NCBI GenBank assembly: GCA_002474345.1
Contig: DKQD01000051.1
Coordinates: forward strand, 1-18,288
Length of the DNA: 18,288 nt
DNA from: Bacteriovoracaceae bacterium UBA7317
Lineage (GTDB): Bacteria > Bdellovibrionota > Bacteriovoracia > Bacteriovoracales > Bacteriovoracaceae
Direction: 5' to 3'
Part shown: piece by piece, positions 16,101 through 18,288 of the stretch
How positions within the stretch are numbered: the stretch's first letter is position 1
Layout of the letters: every line of letters starts with the position of its first letter
Position numbers and translations under genes: made by a program
The notes under the pieces: generated by a model
Told to the model about the DNA's origin: nothing
Databases searched by the model: none
Seen by the model: only the letters and a program-made list of their open reading frames with translations

Positions 16101-18288
16101 GATTTAAAGGGTCATTATCTTCGGCAGATATTTTAAAATTATAAACTCCGGAAAGGAAGTAATCCGTTATCCAGTTCAATTCGCCCGTATTGTTGTCAAA
16201 AGTAAGACCTCTAAAAGAATCTTTACATTCAACAAATTTATTATCTTTATCTTTAACGGGTGGTCCTCTAACTAAGCAAATAAATTTTAATCTTTGGAGG
16301 TCTATATCTTCGGCACCACTTTTAATGGCATTATCAGGTCTGATTATTTTAATAATATTGGTTAAAACAGACTGATCTTTAGCTATTATATCCTCTATTT
16401 TTTCATTTTCATTTATTATCTTGTTGTCTATCTTCTCTAATGATGGGGCCCTATTGTTATTTTTAACTTTTACAAGAAAAGTCTTAGAGTCCATTGATTC
16501 AACTGTCGTTCCTTCTGAGTTTTTAACTTGTCCACCATCACTTGCAGTTATGGTAAATTCATAATCCCCTGATTGAAAAAAGTCAGGCTTCCAATTTAAT
16601 TTTCCAGTACTGGTATTAAAGGATACTCCCCTTAATTTTAAACAATCTTTGGATCCGTCTATTTTTTTATTAATATTTTGATCTATAAAACAAGAATATT
16701 TCAAAGCTTCCTGATCTATATCTTTATCACCAAGTGTTATTTTATCATTAGCGTCTACCTCCTTTATTTTTTGATCTTCTTTTATTTCCTGGTCTGAAAT
16801 GTCAACTAAACTAGGTGGACGGTTTACATTTTCAACATTAATAGTGAATACTTTTGAATTTTTCAGTGGTCTTGGGTCATCATCAACGGCCGTAATTTTA
16901 AATTCATATTGACCTGATTGAGTGAAGTCTGGCGTCCAATTTATTTTACCTGTTAATTTGTCAAAATTAATGCCTTTTAATGCTGAGCAATCATTAATAC
17001 TTTTATCTTCAATTACAGATCCATCAATAACCTGATCAAAAAAACAGGTATAATTTAAAGCCTGTAAATCAATATCTTCATCTACTTTTTTAGGACCCAT
17101 AATACCAGGAGTTCTGAGCCTAGCTTGGGCTATTGGGACAATAAGTTTTGAAATATCGTTTGGATCTATTTCTTTTAAGTCAGTCATCTCTTTTATACTT
17201 TGATTACCGATTTCAGATAATGATGGAGCTCTGTTTACATTTTTAACTTCTAGTTTGAACTCCTGGGAGCTCTCCTTAGGGTCTTCACTATCATTATCAT
17301 TAGCTCTTATTTTCACTGTATATTTCCCTGATTGAAAATAATCAGTTTTCCACTTTAGAATGCCTTTATTACTATCGAAATTAATACCTCTTATTGGTTC
17401 CTTACACGGCTTAAAAGATTTTTCATTTTCTTCTTTTAAGTCACAAAAATAGGTCAATTTCTGAAGGTCAATATCTTCATCCTCGCCCTTTTTAGGGTTA
17501 TCTGGACGTACAATTTTTAAATCAATTAAAAGTTTCGAGTTATCATTGCCATTTACATCTATAATAACTTCATTTTCTTTTATTATTTGATCTTCAATTT
17601 TTGAAAGTGAAGGGGATCTATTTGTATTTTTGACTTTTATCATAAATGTCTTGGAATCTTTTGAATCTATCATTAAGCCATCAGTACTTTGAACTTTTCC
17701 TCCATCATTAGCTGTAATGGTGAATTCATAATCTCCCGCTTGGAAAAAATCTGGTTTCCAGTTCATTTTTCCATTACTATTATTAAAAGAAAGACCTCTT
17801 AAAGAAGAACATTCTTTATTACCATCTAATTTTTTGTTAATAGTTTCATCATAAAAACATTTATAGGTTAATACTTCCAAATCGATATCTTTATCCCCAT
17901 TACTTGTTTTATCATTAGCATCCACTTCTTTTATACTTTGATTTTCTTTAGTTTCTTGATTATCTATAGATATTAAATCAGGGGCCCTATTTATGTTTTC
18001 TACTTCAATTGTAAAGACTTTGCTTGACTTTAGAGGAATAGGATCATCATCGACGGCAACAATTTTAAGTTCATATAAACCTGATTGAGTATAATCAGGA
18101 ACCCATTTTATTTTTCCCGTTTTAACTTCAAAGTTAAGACCTTTTATTTTGGAACAATCTTCTCCTTTATTAGTTTTATCAACAATACCATCGGACTTTT
18201 TATCATAAAGGCAACTATAAGTAATATTTTGAAGATCTATATCTTCGTCTATTTTCTTAGGTCCAGTTTTACCTGGTGTTTTAATTCT
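4147..18288 (-). CDS. Giant multidomain extracellular adhesin-like protein (cadherin/Ig-like, TIG, LamG, ricin-like, Cys-array), N-terminus outside window
   Basis: One frame of 4,713 codons runs from the right edge to TAA 4149-4147 with no stop or frameshift. The first in-frame start candidate, GTG 17925, lies inside a repeat and is not the true start. The order from the visible N-side, numbered in the fragment, is: cadherin/Ig-like repeats 1-12 (residues 1-1470); an Ig-like domain (to about 1575); four TIG+LamG pairs (to about 3280), LamG 3 interrupted by a ricin-B-like segment and a Cys array and LamG 4 by a crystallin-like segment; two Ig-like domains; cadherin-like repeats 13-15 (about 3466-3800); a chitobiase-C-like domain; a classic LamG; three Ig-like domains; and a terminal LamG ending VKWGIGNK. 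These modules bind carbohydrate or protein in other exported proteins, so a secreted or surface adhesin role is inferred. No C-terminal sorting domain or RTX repeat is seen. The signal peptide would be upstream. No homolog-level name is claimed. Confidence 0.9.
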   Translation of the reverse strand, partial: RIKTPGKTGPKKIDEDIDLQNITYSCLYDKKSDGIVDKTNKGEDCSKIKGLNFEVKTGKIKWVPDYTQSGLYELKIVAVDDDPIPLKSSKVFTIEVENINRAPDLISIDNQETKENQSIKEVDANDKTSNGDKDIDLEVLTYKCFYDETINKKLDGNKECSSLRGLSFNNSNGKMNWKPDFFQAGDYEFTITANDGGKVQSTDGLMIDSKDSKTFMIKVKNTNRSPSLSKIEDQIIKENEVIIDVNGNDNSKLLIDLKIVRPDNPKKGEDEDIDLQKLTYFCDLKEENEKSFKPCKEPIRGINFDSNKGILKWKTDYFQSGKYTVKIRANDNDSEDPKESSQEFKLEVKNVNRAPSLSEIGNQSIKEMTDLKEIDPNDISKLIVPIAQARLRTPGIMGPKKVDEDIDLQALNYTCFFDQVIDGSVIEDKSINDCSALKGINFDKLTGKINWTPDFTQSGQYEFKITAVDDDPRPLKNSKVFTINVENVNRPPSLVDISDQEIKEDQKIKEVDANDKITLGDKDIDQEALKYSCFIDQNINKKIDGSKDCLKLRGVSFNTSTGKLNWKPDFFQSGDYEFTITASDGGQVKNSEGTTVESMDSKTFLVKVKNNNRAPSLEKIDNKIINENEKIEDIIAKDQSVLTNIIKIIRPDNAIKSGAEDIDLQRLKFICLVRGPPVKDKDNKFVECKDSFRGLTFDNNTGELNWITDYFLSGVYNFKISAEDNDPLNPLADTKEFNVTIKNVNRPPKLGEIDNQTIDENKNIKVIDVSDISKILIPNKIKLSDQDIDIQNIKYACFYDQVKDSKVDDKNECINLKGISFDKNKGIMNWIPNFEQSGTYEFKILGTDLDPNPKNDFKIFTIEVQNVNRPPKLKKIISIVNMEGKTLDTINASDENTNQDKDIDNDLIQYNCFYDSSVDSKVEESDSNNCLKLGGAKFDSTKGELNWTPSFFQAGEYEFKIVGSDGGNILLDNGKKITSRDDTIFDIKIRNVNRAPKLSKITDQSIVEGSPMKAINIEGEEIGDQDIDKESLIYSCEVNNNPCENLLISFNNKTGEIEWTPAFDQAGSYNFIISASDSNSNNLGVKELGDKKFETLTNSISFQINVGNNNRAPVLAEIKSQTVKENDTLNLDINTDLGNDLDIDGEKVTYECFYKDGDSTKLCSALGINFNSDNGLLSWKPGFDLASIKNNKIDIKLLIKAKDQFTAGNVGGAKKDTFVNESDSKEFTITVINSNRSPKIGELENHLGYVNKTNISFDTIDLNTSEDIDIDGEKIIYRCYFDKLKDGNVLEVNECKNLKALKFDSMDGTFSWDLQFGQEGDYEFKITASDGGKIERGGKELEAIDFKIFTIKAENINKAPEIFDLASQSQKIKESLAIKEINIKDKNTNSTFDQDNDQIIYTCFYDQNIDNIVTNLKACKSLQGIIFDPLEGTINWTPKIGQLGNYEFKISASDGGLIDTQYFNIKVLDGVPPQNPDGFVFIRPQNGEISNEINPLIEGKGILGEEGTTVNVFLNNMCQGDPIGSQIIKEGKFQIKNILFKEDGEDNGKKNFYGQLKDSGENLSACTNLGLNYTLSIKPEIFSFSHRSSKGEGGTDLTIKGRGFSKDGNEVFIGNKACPITSESRSEIICTIPMSPLGLHMVSREDILVKASGINLNYPLHFTYTGSPLLWLDSGQKESLFSDPNCINLAKNDTNKNVKCWKDQSGNNNHAKFILGQSPKLNDDGKKDEVFVKFKDSFLRSENVNISREVSPNATVIIVFRPHDSNFKKNAIWGTDNMGWDRFALLNFTENGNRSGISNGRDGLVDILTLKNSEFKSFITTMRADVENESTVHINGWQSGNGFTESKGNPSHSFFDIGSIGHDPQEFKGNIDVKEVLVFKKALTARERASIDSYLAKKWLHKLESIKTLVWPRLVNSQGGTPLYLYGNFSKSGNQVTIGGLNCPIITEDEGQIVCTIPKNKKGIDNIAEENVIIVSSSKTTQVVKNGLAYIGDPKLWMDGDDGRSINLEKSNSKIIVNSWIDKSSSQRKASIFTNKPTFRPQGFNGRSIISFNGLKNNDEGDFFKLEPTTWNDVSNVKDGQSTLFFIGRPSGNGPKPEYDRGYNTSGIVGDKEAWFGLYFDDLGFRAGIDGTMCDNCKTAPRVSVPLNSFYLATLKHGNDELSLNVDGLNNPMGFDKRTVGKIPQDGGSDKLYIGKGRDQYNNKYKGDMGEILIYNRSLTEKETNLIQKILKRKWSFKDYPTLTSIQPNMGLSKGGNEITISGSNFSDFGNRVTIGGVNCPIISEDQKEIICKVPENPKGTKNVSTFNVVVKKSEGEPIEFPNGFTYIGQSKLWLDASDIGSISVDNQRVTEWRDKSGNNHHMLPLAGSVIFRGDLSGNFMEFGGGSLTHEGGQNILKDGQKDHSLFIVLESASDSGSWTNPIAFQRNASTNGYRLERTDNESWMLFGSQMPSTKIESLPIKDPHIIEVMSDKQGFSLVQNNRMIQQGKYKIITNKCCADKKRCLDGSDGTIKFRECHEGEKQGWKIEYQGDGFYNVKSVSELGKCWSFESGKVILQTCNGKSEQSFKLHGTDNLLFTPKKSMVFKDRCTKYQDTTCKSYKNGTCKTYENTTCKKYQNTTCRNYENTTCKKYENTTCRRSRNTNRCARYGNSYCVRKNWWGTRCLEYRRDCNQYVQKCVEYNRKCVSYNQRCTSYNQRCVEYNQRCSVYNQICTAYNQKCVQSVQDLIGQKCLNPIGNNCSEKCSVGNEIEATNSCAQSDETEFNSYDTLSSQYASSDSYGTGGLNIGLSLNLGMRYDGSGRWKGKIREVIVFDKALTFSERMGVRNSLAKKWNIVMTNDSPTISSFKPKSFHGKGGDVLTIQGKNFSSSGNIVKVSGKVCSILEESTEAIRCKIPESENPNEVVKVDLEVINNLKRKVQLNKSLFSLGDVQWWMDAAAEETIELKDKSKIARWKDRSSNQNDARDPLDFLNPLFRKNNPESSRCASMYLDSNYKGTKWKFCVGEETPQDEWKNKISSYQIPKDVTIKFCRDDGVCKTKTNNNSRFVGYSNSLGSGWNDKIISIEVTSKVNPPLDHKGSVLPKLIKIGNKSVVKFDGVDDSLLVGEKAIMGVKTATEADIFIFARNGLNSRTSILAANPLRPDNRLNIHFPWGTDPSGNAKAMFDFGNFINNGRVTGGIKASKGLFYRWNFTSSKSSKTMKIFKQDELVSLKSGVNNNQYTHQSSDSKFEGIYLGKHIDADITYPWKGEIGEFIIYNRVLSDNERKVIREYLDKKWEMEETNTPSDLSLANGLTSPSQNTSPKVKVSGVGFDDLVILYNDPGCFQKIGEATANDGTAEVSLTNLPDGYYNFYAKSMNSKDEESACTISPLSYVIDNTPPNVVQFELPISTKDKKVSIKAFNCLDSVKVSGWQITDDPTIPVNWLLSQPNTYELTRGAGDYKLYGWCRDEAGNISSSQMADVTYNLAPELQDISDSFVNENELMTQIDANDKSGGDQTSIGQMISYECFYDLLPDNNVQNLTECSLLSGVGFSSMTGVLDWSPNFNQSGPYEIKIIGTASGFSDSEIFKINVEDKNRPPKLSEISDLAAYENEEMALLDINDENGSDKDADGEVINYTCQFSRTEEAVTAFTANPCSKASGLNFGSLTGLMKWKPALDSAGTWYFKITGTDGKDSDNIFFSIEVNDINLSPELTKVKSATIDSGTSLKIDVNDKHTKEDKDRDGETVVYSCFFDSVIDGLVSEFNSCKSEELAGVSFDKNKGLFEWNAPLKTFGKYEFRVRGQDSSLGAFDDVLFTVTVNDKMKPEKVILEPESKTFSEDFEVTIKGGKDSNFKEFRYVLNGAPPADCSKGIVLGTGNKISIKAPGKKTISIIACDKAGNASASTIETYQYAFKDDSLFAHYKFDESAGSSVNDSTGKAGRKGVLNDSTKWFKDNVRGHVLAFDGTSVQFKENDRNNFLTKEFQARTISMWVKPKEIHNKDSFQMVYDEGGDVKGISLVIQNGQFIAGVYNYSKSSTKVDDKVSWSFESDGVNKWYHVAITFDGKEKKLKLFVNGKLKDEKTTSINIVEYHPGERGLGQIFGETAMGTKGSSYKGLLDDLRFYSKALADSKINSLFNESTGGVPMAPKALGEIEPTHIRPNVLSVIKVKYTDQNKDKALSCSIFDIEEDYFTLEKACQCDNEGTCFFEVMGKGEDRSGAFKYTIRDADGESEKATASLSIDQTPPEMPSDFALDPSLKPTFNEKRPRIIVKSLSAGDKVVLFQDDETCGASKEVGKSQGSIGGQVEVRPNLDKALKEEGAYTYYIKVKDIAGNESACSNLSVAYNLDLTPPPAPSKIILEDNISSIDIFKRPQVRVQGVMANQKVKLYRDKECQFAVAEAESIGNEVLIERSDYKEDLPPGEFNLFAKALSESGNLSTCSASGVPYTRLPFPDELSSSGPPTDLFLWLDPALSLDSNIEVTGEDSEVLILNDRSGKENHFEIADEDGLIYKVNGTGVNGRNTLYSGDQLKFRRLRSSSSKENFKFLHDNSTNYTIALFVKSDCQNRFCALLGNSHKSSSETKGFLLGFEGHKTPKSGQLWFRVTNGSSSIINSITKKGAIKKGESSFILIEFDKSNSLRPISIYSNNILKDVPANKIKLEDKSFSTEEPNHHIFLGGELKSMKNGRCVTCYSNSKARSFKGHIGDVIIFKNLLTDEQKSDLFDFMKVKWGIGNK
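4150..5924 (-). other. C-terminal Ig-like domains and terminal LamG
   Basis: A cadherin/Ig-like segment (about 5631-5924, VKYTDQNKDKALSC ... FKYTIRDADGE) is followed by two Ig-like modules (5311-5630 and 5000-5310), each introduced by LTPP or DQTPP. The terminal LamG-like domain (about 4150-4980) opens with LFLWLDPALSLDSN, keeps LNDRSGKENHF and KGHIGDVIIFKNLLT, and ends at VKWGIGNK, matching the K-K-W endings of the TIG-linked LamG domains. The protein stops immediately after this domain, with no visible anchor, sorting signal or membrane segment. Confidence 0.7.
5925..6890 (-). other. Chitobiase-C-like domain followed by a classic LamG domain
   Basis: At about 6611-6890, KTFSEDFEVTIKGG ... 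FRYVLNGAPPADC has the layout of the chitobiase/hexosaminidase C-terminal-type module. At about 5930-6610, LFAHYKFDESAGSSVNDSTG, SMWVKP, KWYHVAITFDGKEKKLKLFVNG and GLLDDLRFYSKAL are canonical LamG-3 strands. This LamG is closer to the textbook family than the four TIG-linked ones and lacks their K-K-W ending. Confidence 0.8.
6885..8163 (-). other. Ig-like domain and cadherin-like repeats 13-15
   Basis: An Ig-like domain (about 7894-8163, TPPNVVQF to DVTYNL, with GWCRDEAGN) is followed by three more units of the template seen in the N-side block. Their cores are GVLDWSPNFNQSGPYEIKI, GLMKWKPALDSAGTWYFKI and GLFEWNAPLKTFGKYEFRV. Each keeps the Cys pair and an acidic motif, here closer to D-x-D-x-D-G (DKDADGE, DKDRDGE). 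They resemble the family but are shorter and more divergent, so they were probably duplicated earlier than the first block. Confidence 0.75.
9090..9340 (-). other. Beta/gamma-crystallin-like insert in LamG 4
   Basis: Two Greek-key-like halves are visible: ASMYLDSNYKGTKWKF ... WKNKISSYQIP, then DVTIKFCRDDGVC ... SGWNDKIISIEV. Each half has the early aromatic-x-x-x-G-type strand and ends with a near match to the crystallin Ca2+ signature N/D-N/D-x-x-S/T-S (KNKISS, NDKIIS). It sits between the LamG strand containing RWKDRSSNQND and the continuation VVKFDGVDDSL. Calcium binding is inferred and not certain because each signature has one mismatch. Confidence 0.55.
10129..10524 (-). repeat. Cys-Tyr array: seven octapeptides, irregular bridge, nine heptapeptides
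   Basis: Seven cysteines spaced exactly 24 bp (codons at 10522, 10498, 10474, 10450, 10426, 10402 and 10378) form octads of the type C-K-x-Y-E-N-T-T. A bridge with spacings of 9, 8 and 10 residues (Cys at 10351 and 10327) follows. Nine cysteines spaced exactly 21 bp (10297, 10276, 10255, 10234, 10213, 10192, 10171, 10150 and 10129) then form heptads of the type C-V-x-Y-N-Q-R. The array spans fragment residues 2589-2720 with 18 cysteines, very basic and tyrosine-rich. Four further cysteines (QKC, NNC, EKC, NSC) follow to about 10020. No family is recognised. Confidence 0.9.
10540..10815 (-). other. Ricin-B-like (beta-trefoil) segment nested in LamG 3
   Basis: The segment has RCLDGSDG, KFRECHEG, KQGWKIE, GFYNVKS, KCWSF, ILQTCNGK and EQSFKLH. 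This is the alternating C / Q-x-W-type pattern of ricin-B lectin subdomains, but only about two of the usual three subdomains are evident. Such modules bind galactose-type or other sugars. It interrupts the LamG between strand NRMIQQGKYKI and the LamG C-terminal half at 9783-9975, and it leads directly into the Cys array. Confidence 0.65.
13566..13878 (-). other. Ig-like domain joining repeat block to TIG/LamG block
   Basis: The segment beginning near QNPDGFVF has the strand pattern G-T-T-V-N-V-F-L-N-N-x-C followed by a late Cys in LSACTNLGLNY. The same layout recurs at about 8165-8440, 5311-5630 and 5000-5310 (VILYNDPGC, VVLFQDDETC, VKLYRDKEC, each ending with a second Cys near S-x-C-S/T). 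These are bacterial Ig-like modules with a probable Cys-Cys link. Confidence 0.65.
13880..18288 (-). repeat. Block of twelve tandem cadherin/Ig-like repeats in the giant protein
   Basis: Each unit of about 105-140 residues follows one template: a linker of the type NVNRAPxL, then ExIxDQxIxE, an acidic D-x-D-I-D motif, Y-x-C-F-Y-D, a second Cys before L-x-G-I-x-F, then G-x-x-x-W-x-P-x-F-x-Q-x-G-x-Y-x-F-x-I and a final strand. Cores include GKMNWKPDFFQAGDYEFTI and GTINWTPKIGQLGNYEFKI. The fold resembles dystroglycan-type cadherin-like / putative Ig (He_PIG) domains. The acidic motif suggests Ca2+ at the interdomain linkers and the Cys pair suggests an intradomain disulfide; both are inferences. 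The first unit is cut by the window edge. Confidence 0.85.

Noticed and set aside
17923..17925. GTG as the start of the giant protein
   Set aside because: It encodes Val within VDANDK of a normal repeat, and the same frame and repeat pattern continue upstream to the window edge.
4147..18288. RTX-type calcium nonapeptides or a type I/type IX secretion signal in the giant protein
   Set aside because: No GGxGxDxxx runs are present, and the C-terminus ends directly after a LamG domain without a recognisable sorting module.

Overview
The window looks like chromosomal DNA of a low-GC, Gram-negative, probably predatory deltaproteobacterial-type organism, in the direction of Bdellovibrionota/Bacteriovoracia. 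This is an inference. It rests on the AT-rich composition, a Mg-type HemB, a CFI-box C-terminal protein, a SurA-like/DsbA fusion, and a giant secreted-looking protein of the kind predatory and gliding bacteria carry. No rRNA, tRNA, CRISPR array, insertion sequence or phage gene is visible.

Positions 1-2816 hold four genes on the minus strand. In transcription order they are a CFI-box C-terminal-domain protein (2816-2106), a highly charged coiled-coil protein of unknown function (1982-1422), sufE (1248-829) and hemB (758 to the left edge, C-terminus cut off). sufE and hemB are 70 bp apart and probably co-transcribed, which would link Fe-S cluster sulfur transfer to tetrapyrrole synthesis. Divergent promoters lie between 2817 and 2988. 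The rightward one drives a membrane-anchored thiol oxidoreductase (2989-4098) with a SurA/PpiC-like helical domain ahead of a DsbA-type CPHC thioredoxin domain. A bidirectional terminator (4118-4152) separates it from the next gene, which converges on it.

The rest of the window, 4147-18288, is one uninterrupted minus-strand reading frame that runs off the right edge: 4,713 visible residues (over 500 kDa) with no N-terminus. From the visible N-terminal side it contains: (i) twelve cadherin/Ig-like repeats of about 105-140 residues, each with a conserved Cys pair and an acidic D-x-D-I-D motif, partly organised as a 389-residue three-domain super-repeat; (ii) an Ig-like domain; (iii) four TIG/IPT + LamG-like pairs; (iv) Ig-like domains and three more cadherin-like repeats; (v) a chitobiase-C-like domain, a classic LamG, more Ig-like domains and a terminal LamG. 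Two of the LamG domains carry nested inserts. One insert is beta/gamma-crystallin-like. The other is a ricin-B-like segment followed by an extraordinary Cys-Tyr array: seven octapeptide repeats, an irregular bridge and nine heptapeptide repeats, with 18 regularly spaced cysteines. This array is the most unusual element here.

The giant protein is most simply read as an extracellular, carbohydrate- or surface-binding adhesin rigidified by disulfides and probably calcium. The neighbouring periplasmic thiol oxidoreductase is a plausible, unproven folding partner for it.
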